From NCBI GenBank assembly GCA_963645405.1, contig CAVISR010000007.1, positions 1 to 46,357 on the forward strand: DNA of 46,357 nt, written 5' to 3'. How positions within the stretch are numbered: the first letter of the stretch is position 1; each line of letters begins with the position of its first letter. The notes under the pieces were generated by a model. That model was not told the origin of the DNA and did not search any database. It saw only the letters and a program-made list of their open reading frames with translations. Source of the DNA: Colivivens sp963645405. Lineage in GTDB: Bacteria; Bacteroidota; Bacteroidia; Bacteroidales; Bacteroidaceae. Positions 1 through 7,636 of the stretch are shown here, one piece after another. A program made the translations under genes and the position numbers.

Positions 1-2
1 AG

Positions 3-446
3 AAGATAATCAGTGCCTATAAGCAATATGAGCATATGCCCACGTATCGTGCGCCGGAATTCAGGTCGGACGCAACCGAATTTCATGTGATTTTGTGGAA
101 CCTGAACTATGGGAACGATGCCGTAAAGGATGGTACTGATGAGGTCAAAGATACCGAACAGTTCCCAAAAGAGTTCACCAATGAGTTCCCAAAAGAGGAA
201 AAACGGTTCCCAAAAGAATTCCGAAAGGAGTTCCTTACCGCTCAACGTGGCATCTACAAACTTATTTCAACTAATCCTCATATAACCATTGTGGGTATGG
301 CAAAAGAGTTGGGAGTTTCAGACAGACAGATAAAGAAATATCTTCAGCGCTTGACAGAGTTGAAACTTATAGAACGGCAAGGAGGCCGAAAGAATGGTCT
401 GTGGAAAATCACAGACGAAGACTATGAGAAAATCTTTGAGCGATAA
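3..446 (+). CDS. ATP-binding protein with AlbA-type/winged-helix C-terminus (5' truncated by window edge)
   Basis: The reading frame is open from base 3 and continues through the first ATG at 36, so the gene starts outside the window and only its C-terminal 147 residues are visible. The segment around APEFRSDATEFHVILWNLN resembles the end of the ATPase-like domain in AlbA_2 putative transcriptional regulators (the RecG-like ATP-binding family). A Lys/Glu/Phe-rich linker follows, with FPKEF-like units repeated four or five times. The last 60 or so residues form a winged helix (GMAKELGVSDRQIKKYLQRL, then LIERQGG and a Gly-Leu-Trp wing). Such proteins are common in accessory regions of Bacteroidota and are thought to bind DNA. 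The assignment rests on pattern recognition of the C-terminus only. Confidence 0.6.
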   Translation, partial: KIISAYKQYEHMPTYRAPEFRSDATEFHVILWNLNYGNDAVKDGTDEVKDTEQFPKEFTNEFPKEEKRFPKEFRKEFLTAQRGIYKLISTNPHITIVGMAKELGVSDRQIKKYLQRLTELKLIERQGGRKNGLWKITDEDYEKIFER

Positions 447-522
447 AAGACATACAAACACAACCGCCAGACTTTAAGCGTTCATCTTTAGGTCAGGCGG
501 TTTCTGTTCCAAAAGCATTCAT

Positions 523-753
523 TCACTTGTTCTTCTTCTCCCGTTCTTCGAGCCGTTTGAGGACATCGTCAATATCATCCTCGTTGAGCACTTCGTCGAG
601 AGACTTCATGAAGTCACGGAAATCCCGATGGTGCATGAGGGCAGGTTTCAAGATTCCGTACTCTTTGACAATGTTGGTTACATATTCCGGAGCATACCCG
701 TTCAATCTCCCACGTGTAGTCTGCTGATTACGAATTGTTGTTTCCCTGGCTTG
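523..753 (-). pseudogene. Minus-strand ORF remnant, unknown protein
   Basis: A minus-strand frame is open from 753 to the stop at 523 (about 76 codons) and has no ATG near its beginning; the only starts are poor, such as TTG at 705. The peptide is very charged and looks like real protein: it contains RLNGYAPEYVTNIVKEYGIL and ends DVLKRLEEREKKNK, a probable amphipathic helix. I do not recognise the family. The lack of a start codon and its place between accessory genes suggest the 3' remnant of a disrupted gene, but a short intact gene using TTG cannot be excluded. Confidence 0.35.
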
Positions 754-811
754 TCAAGCATCTTCTGTTATCATCACATCAACGACTGCGCTTCATTTTC
801 CGCCGAAAAAG

Positions 812-842
812 TTTGTTGATTCAGATAGTCTTTGTATCTTTG
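812..842 (+). promoter_or_regulatory. Bacteroidota promoter for AAA-ATPase gene
   Basis: TTTG at 812-815 and TATCTTTG at 835-842 are separated by 19 bp, matching the Bacteroidota -33/-7 arrangement. Transcription would begin at about 846, so the GTG at 842 cannot be the start codon of the downstream gene. Confidence 0.6.
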
Positions 843-868
843 TGGCCGAAACAAAACTTCCACGCAAT

Positions 869-2023
869 ATGACTACAAGAGCATTACCCTGCACCATCCA
901 GTCGTTCAAGAAAATCAGAACGGAAGGATATGTCTATGTAGACAAGTCTGACTTGGTTTGGCAACTTGTCAATCAGCCCGGTCAATTCTATTATCTGAGT
1001 CGTCCACGACGCTTCGGCAAGTCGATTCTTGTGGATACGCTTGAGTGCTATCTGACAGGACGAAAAGAACTGTTTGAGGGTCTCAAGATAATGGATATGG
1101 AGGCGGAATGGAAATGTCATCCGGTCATCCGGTTTGACATGAGCGGCGGTGGCGCATCCGAAAGGACTCTTACTTCATATCTGAAGAACCTTTTCAGATC
1201 GTATGAGAAGCAATACGGTATTGTGGCTGACCCCGAAGATTCTCTCGCTGTACGCTTTGACAATATCATCAAAGCGGCATACGAACAGACGGGTGAGCAA
1301 GTGGGCATCCTCATCGATGAATACGACTCGCCGCTGCAACATTCGTGGAAAACTCCGGAGCATGAAGCATGCACTGCCGTTTACAGAGAAGTGTTTGCCG
1401 TTTTGAAGATGGACAGCGAATATGAGAAGATTGTCTTTATCACAGGCATCACCAAATTTACACAGATTTCGCTGTTCTCTGTGCTCAACAATCTCTACAA
1501 CATCAGTTTCGATCCTGAATTTGCAACCATTTGCGGAATCACGGAACAAGAGATACTGGACAATTTCCAACCGGAACTACAACGAATGGCGGAGTGCAAT
1601 GGTTGGACCATGGAGGAAACGCATAAAAGGCTGAAGGAATACTATGACGGATATCACTTCTGCAGCCGTAACATGGTGGACATATACAATCCATATAGTC
1701 TTGTCAATGCATTGAAATCTGGAGAAATCCGCAACTTCTGGGCAGCTTCAGGTGCAACTACATTGCTGCCGAAATTCATTGCAGATGCGGAAATCCGCAT
1801 GAGAAGCTTTGAAGAGTGTCGCATACAACGTAACACGATAGAGACATCAGATGTAGTACATGGTGGGGTGGAATTGTTTCTGTATCAGTCTGGATATCTC
1901 ACAATAAAGGGCAACGATGAGTTTGGATACATACTCGGATTCCCGAATATAGAGGTAAAGCAAGCTCTTTATGAGTCAGTACTTCCTGCTCTGACCCTGC
2001 GGCAAGAGGCTGAGGTGCAGTGA
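869..2023 (+). CDS. AAA-ATPase-like protein, C-terminally truncated
   Basis: This is a 384-residue protein of the AAA-ATPase_like family (PF09820). The N-terminus has the family signature TRALPCTIQSFKKIR, then YVDKSDLV, then the P-loop variant RPRRFGKS at residues 45-52. ILIDEYDSPL is the Walker B-like segment, and FITGITKFTQISLFSVLNNL is the usual sensor region. Family members are normally about 500-550 residues and end in a PDDEXK nuclease-like domain; here translation stops just after LPALTLRQEAEVQ, where that domain would begin. ATG 869 is chosen over GTG 842 because the promoter overlaps the latter. Members are abundant and often degenerate in Bacteroidota genomes; their function is not established. 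This copy is probably non-functional or reduced. Confidence 0.75.
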   Translation: MTTRALPCTIQSFKKIRTEGYVYVDKSDLVWQLVNQPGQFYYLSRPRRFGKSILVDTLECYLTGRKELFEGLKIMDMEAEWKCHPVIRFDMSGGGASERTLTSYLKNLFRSYEKQYGIVADPEDSLAVRFDNIIKAAYEQTGEQVGILIDEYDSPLQHSWKTPEHEACTAVYREVFAVLKMDSEYEKIVFITGITKFTQISLFSVLNNLYNISFDPEFATICGITEQEILDNFQPELQRMAECNGWTMEETHKRLKEYYDGYHFCSRNMVDIYNPYSLVNALKSGEIRNFWAASGATTLLPKFIADAEIRMRSFEECRIQRNTIETSDVVHGGVELFLYQSGYLTIKGNDEFGYILGFPNIEVKQALYESVLPALTLRQEAEVQ

Positions 2024-2104
2024 TGCCTGCCATAGACTACGGCAAACACGGGCTTATTGCTTGCGTAAAGGTTGCGTAGGTCGTAAAAAGTTTTGTGGTG
2101 GGTG

Positions 2105-2134
2105 TTGATAAGTCCGATATTCTTTGTAACTTTG
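2105..2134 (+). promoter_or_regulatory. Promoter for DJ-1/PfpI gene and ispD
   Basis: TTG at 2105-2107 and TAACTTTG at 2127-2134 are 19 bp apart, a good Bacteroidota promoter. The ATG of the next gene lies 27 bp after the -7 box. Confidence 0.6.
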
Positions 2135-2161
2135 CCACGATGACTAATAAATTTGCGCAAT

Positions 2162-2719
2162 ATGAAGAAAGTGTACTTATTTTTGGCTGACGGTTTCCAG
2201 GAAACTGAAGCCATTGCAAGCGTTACGATATGCCGGAGAACTGAGGAGATTGACATCAAGACTGTGTCAATCACTGGTTACTATATGGTGGAGAGTGCAT
2301 CGGGAGTCACTGTCAGGGCTGACAAACTGATGGAGGAATGTGATTTCGGTGATGCTGATATGCTGGTGATGCCGGGCGGAATGCCTGGAAGTACTAACCT
2401 GCGTGACTGCAAACCGCTGCAGGACGTTATCATGAATCACTACAAGGCAGGTAAGGCACTTGCTGCTATATGTGCTGCTCCAATCGTGTATGGCAATCTG
2501 GGTATTCTCCGTGGAATGAATGCGACGTGCTATCCTGGCTTTGAAAGTCAGTTGACTGGGGCTATTGCTACTGGCAAGACGGTGGAAGTGGACGGACAGT
2601 TCATAACCGGTCATGGTCCTGGTGCATCGCTCGACTTTGGCTATGCCATTGTGGAATATCTGTTGGGCAAAGAGACTATGCTGCAGGTGAAGAAAAGCAT
2701 GGTTTGGCCATATAAATAA
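2162..2719 (+). CDS. DJ-1/PfpI family protein
   Basis: This 185-residue cytoplasmic protein has the class I glutaminase-like fold of the DJ-1/PfpI superfamily. The nucleophile-elbow cysteine is Cys104 in AAICAAPIVYG, and the conserved acidic residue is in DGFQETEA near the N-terminus. A ThiJ-type VMPGGMPGSTNL loop and ITGHGPGASLDF near the C-terminus are also present. Members are linked to oxidative-stress protection or glyoxal/glycation repair, but the reaction is disputed, so no gene symbol is given. ATG 2162 is used; an in-frame TTG at 2153 is unlikely. It lies 12 bp before ispD and probably shares its transcript. Confidence 0.85.
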   Translation: MKKVYLFLADGFQETEAIASVTICRRTEEIDIKTVSITGYYMVESASGVTVRADKLMEECDFGDADMLVMPGGMPGSTNLRDCKPLQDVIMNHYKAGKALAAICAAPIVYGNLGILRGMNATCYPGFESQLTGAIATGKTVEVDGQFITGHGPGASLDFGYAIVEYLLGKETMLQVKKSMVWPYK

Positions 2720-2731
2720 TTGCGTTGTCTG

Positions 2732-3379
2732 ATGGATAAGGCTGTAATTATTGTCGCCAGTGGTAAGGGACTGAGAATGGGCGGTGACATTCCGAAGCAA
2801 TTTCTGAAGGTCAACGGACGTCCCATCCTCATGCAGACCATTGAGCGGTTTCATGAGTACGACCACGGGATGCAAATCATTGTGGTGCTTCATCATGACT
2901 GGATTGACTATTGGACGGAACTGTGCAAGGAATTTGGGTTTGCGATACCTGTGACAATAGCCGAGGGCGGGGCAGAGCGTTTTCATTCGGTGAAGAACGG
3001 TTTGCAACTTGTTGATGTGAACTGCTCTCTTGTGGGTGTGCACGATGGTGTGCGCCCATACGTTTCCACCGAAGTCATTGACCGCTGTTATGATGCAGCA
3101 GCCTCGGAAGGGGCTGCAATACCGGTGATTGACGTCTATGAAACGCTGAGGGTTCTGACTCCCGACGGCAGCCGTACTGTGCCACGGTCGCAATACAAAC
3201 TGGTGCAGACTCCGCAGGTGTTCCAGACTGAACTGCTCAGAAATGCTTATAGCCAGGAATACAACTCTGGATTTACGGATGATGCATCGGTGGTGGAAGC
3301 CTACGGGCACAGGATTGCGCTGGTGGAGGGAAACCGCGAGAACATTAAGATAACGACGAAGGCTGACCTCAAGGTGTAG
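2732..3379 (+). CDS. ispD: 2-C-methyl-D-erythritol 4-phosphate cytidylyltransferase
   Basis: This 215-residue enzyme transfers CMP from CTP to methylerythritol 4-phosphate, the third step of the MEP route to isoprenoids. The N-terminal nucleotide-binding signature reads VASGKGLRMGGDIPKQF, with the Gly-rich loop, Arg and Lys expected for CTP binding. VHDGVRPYVS and the downstream TPQVFQ and FTDDASVVEA segments are typical IspD blocks. A related symbol would be TarI (ribitol-5-phosphate cytidylyltransferase), but the length and absence of tar genes favour IspD. It follows the DJ-1 gene by 12 bp and converges on recG. Confidence 0.9.
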   Translation: MDKAVIIVASGKGLRMGGDIPKQFLKVNGRPILMQTIERFHEYDHGMQIIVVLHHDWIDYWTELCKEFGFAIPVTIAEGGAERFHSVKNGLQLVDVNCSLVGVHDGVRPYVSTEVIDRCYDAAASEGAAIPVIDVYETLRVLTPDGSRTVPRSQYKLVQTPQVFQTELLRNAYSQEYNSGFTDDASVVEAYGHRIALVEGNRENIKITTKADLKV

Positions 3380-3484
3380 GCTGCATCTCGTGTAAAGGTC
3401 GGTTTTAGGAAGTGAGTAGAATATGGTTGGCGTATAACTCCGATGGTTTGAAATAATCTAAATGTGGAATTATTGGAACCAACC

Positions 3485-3534
3485 TTAACTTATTGCCGCC
3501 CAATTGGTGTTGTTAACTTATTGCCGCCCAATTG
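3485..3534. repeat. 22-bp direct duplication of the recG 3' end
   Basis: The sequence TTAACTTATTGCCGCCCAAT plus two more bases (TG) occurs at 3485-3506 and again at 3513-3534, start-to-start distance 28 bp. The second copy is the last codons and stop of recG (minus strand); the first is its duplicate just downstream. It lies in the gap between convergent ispD and recG. Confidence 0.85.
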
Positions 3535-5621
3535 ATATTGGTCTTCCGCAGTTCTGCCAGCCTGTTCCATAGAATTTCGTTCTGCTGGTTTGACTCGTCA
3601 GGGTCGTTGTCGAGCACCATAGTGGCTGCATCGCGTGCCAACTGCAGGATTTGTCCGTCGCGTGCCACATTTGAAATCTTCAGGTCGAACGCCATTCCGC
3701 TTTGCTGTGTACCTTCCAAGTCACCGGGTCCGCGCAACTTCAGGTCTTGCTCGGCAATCTCGAAGCCGTCGTTTGAGTCAACCATTATCTGGATGCGCTT
3801 GCGTGTGTCGGTGCTCAGTTCGTATTTAGTCACGAGGATACAGAACGACTGTTCCGCTCCACGTCCCACTCGTCCACGGAGCTGGTGCAACTGGCTGAGT
3901 CCGAAGCGCTCGGCATTCTCTATCACCATGACACTGGCATTCGGGACATTGACTCCCACTTCAATCACTGTGGTGGCAACGAGAATCTGAGTCTCGCCGC
4001 TTGCAAACTTCTGCATCTCTGCATCTTTCTCCTGCGGCTTCATCTTGCCGTGTACTTTGCTCGCCTTGTATTCCGGAAATTCCTGGCAAATCTGCTCATA
4101 GCCTTCTTCGAGATTCCGCAAGTCAATCTTCTCGCTTTCCTGGATGAGGGGGAAGACGAAGTATACTTGATGACCTTTCTGAATCTCCTGTCTCACCTTA
4201 TTATATATATGCTCTTTGTGGCGGTCGAACATGTGGACGGTGCAAATGGGTTTGCGTCCTGGTGGCAGTTCGTCGATGACGCTCACGTCGAGGTCACCGT
4301 AGACAGTCATGGCAAGTGTGCGCGGGATTGGGGTCGCTGTCATCACGAGGATGTGTGGCGGAATTGTGTTCTTTTGCCACATTTTTGCACGTTGAGCCAC
4401 ACCGAAACGGTGCTGCTCGTCGATGACTGCAAGTCCGAGCCGATAGAACACCACATTGTCTTCGATTACGGCATGGGTGCCTACCAGTATGTTGATGTCT
4501 CCTTTCTTCAGGTCGTCGAGTATTGCCTGGCGTTTCTTTCCCTTTACATTGCCTGTGAGCAGTCCCACCCTCACGTTCATGTCTCCAAGGAAATCGCGGA
4601 TGGTCTGCAGATGTTGCTCTGCCAGTATTTCCGTGGGCGCCATGATGCAGACCTGGCACTTGTTGTCGATTGCCATGAGGGCACTCATGAGTGCGACGAG
4701 AGTCTTGCCCGAACCTACATCGCCCTGCAGCAGACGGTTCATCTGGCGTCCTGACCCCATGTCTTTGCGGATTTCTTTCAGTACCCGCTTCTGTGCACCG
4801 GTAAGTTCAAACGGGAGATGCTCGCTGTAGAAGGTGTTGAATGTCTCGCCTATTCTTGAGAACACGATGCCACGGAACCGACGGATTCTGTCGCGAGCAT
4901 AACGCAGGATATTGAGCTGTACATAGAACAGTTCCTCGAATTTCAGTCGTGTCTGTGCACGCCTCAGCTTGTCTGCCGATTGGGGAAAATGGATGTTGCG
5001 TATTGCCTCGTCGTAGGACATGAGATGGAATTGCTCCACGAGGTAGGGGGTGAGGGTCTCTGCAAAAGGCTGGTCTGCCAGTTCCATGAGTTTCTTCGTC
5101 AGTTTGCATACGGCAACTGAGTTGAGTCCATGCCGTTTCATCTTCTCCGATGTGTTGTAGCTTGGTACGAACTTGTTGGCAGTGTCAGTGGTTGTGCCGT
5201 TCTGCTGCGTGCCTACTTTCTCCATCTCGGGATGGGCAATGTTGATGTGCCCGTTGAATACTGACGGTTTGCCGAACACCACATAGGGCACATTGTAGTC
5301 GTAGTTCTTGAGGGCGAACTTTATTCCCTGAAACCACACGAGTTCCACTGCGCCTGTACCGTCGGAGAAACGTGCAACGAGCCGCCGTCCCTTGCCTTCG
5401 CCTATGACGTCGGATGACAGGATGCGTCCCATGATCTGCACGTAGGGCATCGAGCCGTCAATCTCACATATTTTATATATACGGGTTTTGTCGACATACT
5501 TGTACGGATAGTATGTCAACAAGTCGCCGACAGTCTTTATTCCAAGTTCCTTGTCAAGCAACTCTGCCCGTGCAGGTCCCACGCCCTGCAGATACTTTAT
5601 GTCCTGCGATTGATTAATCAT
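3513..5621 (-). CDS. recG: ATP-dependent DNA helicase RecG
   Basis: This 702-residue branch-migration helicase reverses stalled forks and processes Holliday junctions. The N-terminal helix-hairpin-like part (IKYLQGVGPARAELL) leads into the OB-fold wedge domain at roughly residues 58-130. Helicase lobe 1 has GDVGSGKT at 300-307 and DEQH at 401-404. Lobe 2 carries the LPPGRKPI, TTVIEVGVNVPNA and QLRGRVGRG blocks. The open frame extends 78 codons further upstream, but that extension lacks similarity to the family and crosses both the promoter and a tandem repeat array, so ATG at 5621 is chosen. It converges on ispD and is divergent from gdhA. The stop region is duplicated downstream. Confidence 0.95.
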   Translation of the reverse strand: MINQSQDIKYLQGVGPARAELLDKELGIKTVGDLLTYYPYKYVDKTRIYKICEIDGSMPYVQIMGRILSSDVIGEGKGRRLVARFSDGTGAVELVWFQGIKFALKNYDYNVPYVVFGKPSVFNGHINIAHPEMEKVGTQQNGTTTDTANKFVPSYNTSEKMKRHGLNSVAVCKLTKKLMELADQPFAETLTPYLVEQFHLMSYDEAIRNIHFPQSADKLRRAQTRLKFEELFYVQLNILRYARDRIRRFRGIVFSRIGETFNTFYSEHLPFELTGAQKRVLKEIRKDMGSGRQMNRLLQGDVGSGKTLVALMSALMAIDNKCQVCIMAPTEILAEQHLQTIRDFLGDMNVRVGLLTGNVKGKKRQAILDDLKKGDINILVGTHAVIEDNVVFYRLGLAVIDEQHRFGVAQRAKMWQKNTIPPHILVMTATPIPRTLAMTVYGDLDVSVIDELPPGRKPICTVHMFDRHKEHIYNKVRQEIQKGHQVYFVFPLIQESEKIDLRNLEEGYEQICQEFPEYKASKVHGKMKPQEKDAEMQKFASGETQILVATTVIEVGVNVPNASVMVIENAERFGLSQLHQLRGRVGRGAEQSFCILVTKYELSTDTRKRIQIMVDSNDGFEIAEQDLKLRGPGDLEGTQQSGMAFDLKISNVARDGQILQLARDAATMVLDNDPDESNQQNEILWNRLAELRKTNINWAAIS

Positions 5622-5626
5622 TGGTG

Positions 5627-5658
5627 CAAAGGTAGTGCAAAGTTTGGAGAATACCAAA
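5627..5658 (-). promoter_or_regulatory. recG promoter, abutting the start codon
   Basis: On the minus strand TTTG (5658-5655) and TACCTTTG (5634-5627) are 20 bp apart. Only five bases separate the -7 box from the ATG at 5621, so the transcript is predicted to be leaderless or nearly so. Confidence 0.6.
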
Positions 5659-5708
5659 TTCGTGCCGCTCAATCTGCATTTCTTGTCCAGTCTAAGCCGC
5701 GAGTCTGC

Positions 5709-5794
5709 CTGACTGGAAGTACTCCAGTCCACTGACCAGAGAACTCGAGTCCACTGACTGGAGAACTGGAGTTCTCTGGTCAGAGAACTCAAAC
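5709..5794. repeat. Tandem array, four units of about 22 bp
   Basis: Units begin at 5709, 5732, 5754 and 5776 (lengths 23, 22, 22 and a 19-base partial). Each opens with CTGACTGG, CTGACCAG or CTGGTCAG and continues AGAACT. Units contain inverted pairs such as GGAGAACT and AGTTCTC, so hairpins can form. The CTGACTGGA start is shared with the array at 15416-15503 read on the minus strand. Confidence 0.75.
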
Positions 5795-5988
5795 TATACA
5801 ATCGGAGAGAAAATGGCGTCCGGTAAAACATAATTTCATTTGTATTTGCCTGCAAACTGCCATATGTAAGAATAACCCGTTATCGCCAACAAGAAAGCAA
5901 ACCTTATCAATATTAAACCTTTTGAGTGTATAAACTTACGCTTCTTATCCATTTTCATTCAAATCTGCATTTTATTGTCAAAAAACGC

Positions 5989-6018
5989 TTGGCGTTTCAT
6001 ATATTATGCTTAACTTTG
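5989..6018 (+). promoter_or_regulatory. gdhA promoter
   Basis: TTG at 5989-5991 and TAACTTTG at 6011-6018 are separated by 19 bp. The predicted leader to ATG 6119 is about 95 nt and AT-rich. Confidence 0.65.
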
Positions 6019-6118
6019 CACCATCAAAGCAACACAAACACAAGATAAATACGACTATTAAGCAGATTATGCTATATATAGACTCAATAAAAATATTATT
6101 ATAACAACATTGTAAACT

Positions 6119-7453
6119 ATGGATTCTAAGAAAGTTTTAGAGAATTTGAAGATGCGCTTTCCAAACGAGCCGGAGTATCATCAGGCTGTAGAGGAAGTGC
6201 TTAGTACAATCGAGGAAGAGTACAACAAACACCCGGAGTTTGACAAGGTGAACCTTATCGAAAGACTTTGCATCCCAGACAGAGTGTACCAGTTCCGTGT
6301 AAACTGGATGGACGACAAAGGCAACATCCAGACAAACATGGGTTACCGTGTACAGCATAACAATGCCATTGGCCCCTACAAAGGCGGTATCCGTTTCCAC
6401 CAGAGCGTGAACCTTGGAATCTTGAAGTTCCTTGCGTTCGAGCAGACATTCAAGAACTCACTCACAACCCTTCCTATGGGTGGTGGCAAGGGAGGTTCAG
6501 ACTTCTCTCCACGTGGAAAGAGCAACGCCGAGGTAATGCGTTTCTGCCAGTCATTCATGCTTGAACTTGCACGCCACATCGGTCCAGATGTCGACGTACC
6601 AGCAGGAGACATAGGTGTAGGCGGACGTGAGGTAGGTTACATGTTCGGCATGTACAAGAAGCTTACTCGCGAATTCAGCGGTACATTCACCGGCAAAGGA
6701 CGCGAGTTCGGCGGTTCGCTCATCCGTCCTGAAGCAACAGGATACGGAAATGTTTACTTCCTCATGGAAATGCTGAAGACCAAGGGAATGGACCTGAAGG
6801 GCAAGACAGTGCTCATCTCCGGTTCAGGAAACGTGGCTCAGTACACAGCCGAGAAGGTTCTCCAGTTGGGAGGTAAGGTGCTGACAATGTCAGACTCAGA
6901 CGGTTACATCTACGACCCGGACGGTATCGACAGAGAGAAACTTGATTACATCATGGAGCTCAAGCAAGTTTACCGCGGTCGTATCAAGGAATATGCAGAG
7001 AAGTATGGCTGCAAGTATGTTGCAGGCGAAAAGCCCTGGAACGAGAAAGCCGACATCGCACTTCCATCAGCAACACAGAACGAAATCAACGAAGAGCAGG
7101 CTAAGGCACTCGTTGCCAACGGAGTGATTGCAGTTTCAGAGGGAGCCAACATGCCTTCTACTCCAGGTGCAATCAGAGTATTCCAGGAGGCAAAGATCCT
7201 TTATGCTCCAGGCAAGGCAGCAAACGCAGGAGGTGTTTCTGTGTCAGGTCTCGAAATGAGCCAGAACTCAGAGCGTCTGTCATGGACTGCAGAAGAGGTT
7301 GACAACCGTCTGCACACAATCATGGAAGACATCCACAGCAACTGCGTGAAGTACGGAACAGAGGCTGACGGCTATGTCAACTATGTGAAGGGAGCCAACG
7401 TTGCCGGATTCATGAAGGTGGCAAAGGCTATGATGGCACAGGGAATTGTATAA
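6119..7453 (+). CDS. gdhA: NADP-type glutamate dehydrogenase
   Basis: This 444-residue cytosolic enzyme makes glutamate from 2-oxoglutarate and ammonium with NADPH and is a main ammonium-assimilation route in gut Bacteroidota. The substrate domain shows GPYKGGIRFH (Lys88), the catalytic LPMGGGKGGSDF (Lys124) and DVPAGDIGVGGRE (Asp164). The Rossmann domain carries VLISGSGNVAQYTAEK near residues 231-246. Length and the PMGGGKGGSDF motif fit the hexameric NADP-dependent class; cofactor preference is family knowledge, not proved here. It is a single-gene unit with its own promoter and a strong terminator. The codon choice is more restricted than that of neighbours, as expected for a highly expressed gene. 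Confidence 0.95.
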   Translation: MDSKKVLENLKMRFPNEPEYHQAVEEVLSTIEEEYNKHPEFDKVNLIERLCIPDRVYQFRVNWMDDKGNIQTNMGYRVQHNNAIGPYKGGIRFHQSVNLGILKFLAFEQTFKNSLTTLPMGGGKGGSDFSPRGKSNAEVMRFCQSFMLELARHIGPDVDVPAGDIGVGGREVGYMFGMYKKLTREFSGTFTGKGREFGGSLIRPEATGYGNVYFLMEMLKTKGMDLKGKTVLISGSGNVAQYTAEKVLQLGGKVLTMSDSDGYIYDPDGIDREKLDYIMELKQVYRGRIKEYAEKYGCKYVAGEKPWNEKADIALPSATQNEINEEQAKALVANGVIAVSEGANMPSTPGAIRVFQEAKILYAPGKAANAGGVSVSGLEMSQNSERLSWTAEEVDNRLHTIMEDIHSNCVKYGTEADGYVNYVKGANVAGFMKVAKAMMAQGIV

Positions 7454-7511
7454 GCAAGACATTGTATAGACAAGGTATTGCATAAACAAAGAATTGATAC
7501 TTATTGACAGA

Positions 7512-7542
7512 AGAGGGAGCATCCATTGCGGGTGCTCCCTCT
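7512..7542 (+). terminator. gdhA terminator hairpin
   Basis: The arms at 7512-7524 and 7530-7542 form a 13-bp stem (AGAGGGAGCATCC with GGGTGCTCCCTCT, one T-G wobble) around a 5-nt loop. It ends CTCTTTG with a weak T run, and may work in both directions because the next gene converges on it. Confidence 0.8.
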
Positions 7543-7636
7543 TTGCGTATTTTGTATCTCGGTGGACCTATGTTCGTTGCTTCGTTGGTCAATGTTCATC
7601 GGCACTTGAACCAGTGTCCATCCTTTTCTCAGACTT

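Larger units (their letters stand above)
447..868. other. Gap without an intact gene
   Basis: This 422-bp stretch separates two accessory genes. It holds a degraded minus-strand reading frame (523-753) and the promoter of the following ATPase gene. No transposase remnant or RNA gene was seen. Confidence 0.5.
5622..6118. other. Divergent recG/gdhA intergenic region
   Basis: This 497-bp gap holds the recG promoter next to its start codon, a 22-bp repeat array at 5709-5794, an AT-rich stretch, and the gdhA promoter at 5989-6018. No gene was seen. Confidence 0.7.

Noticed and set aside
842..868. GTG start for the AAA-ATPase
   Set aside because: The G of this codon is the last base of the TATCTTTG -7 box; ATG 869 begins the family's conserved N-terminus.
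2267..3310. 347-codon minus-strand ORF opposite the DJ-1 and ispD genes
   Set aside because: It is antisense to two well-supported genes and its His/Arg/Thr-rich product has no recognisable domain.
3885..4754. 289-codon plus-strand ORF inside recG
   Set aside because: It is an antisense frame of the recG helicase domain without protein features.
5622..5855. N-terminal extension of recG
   Set aside because: It would include the promoter and a repeat array, and RecG proteins normally begin near the MINQSQ start.
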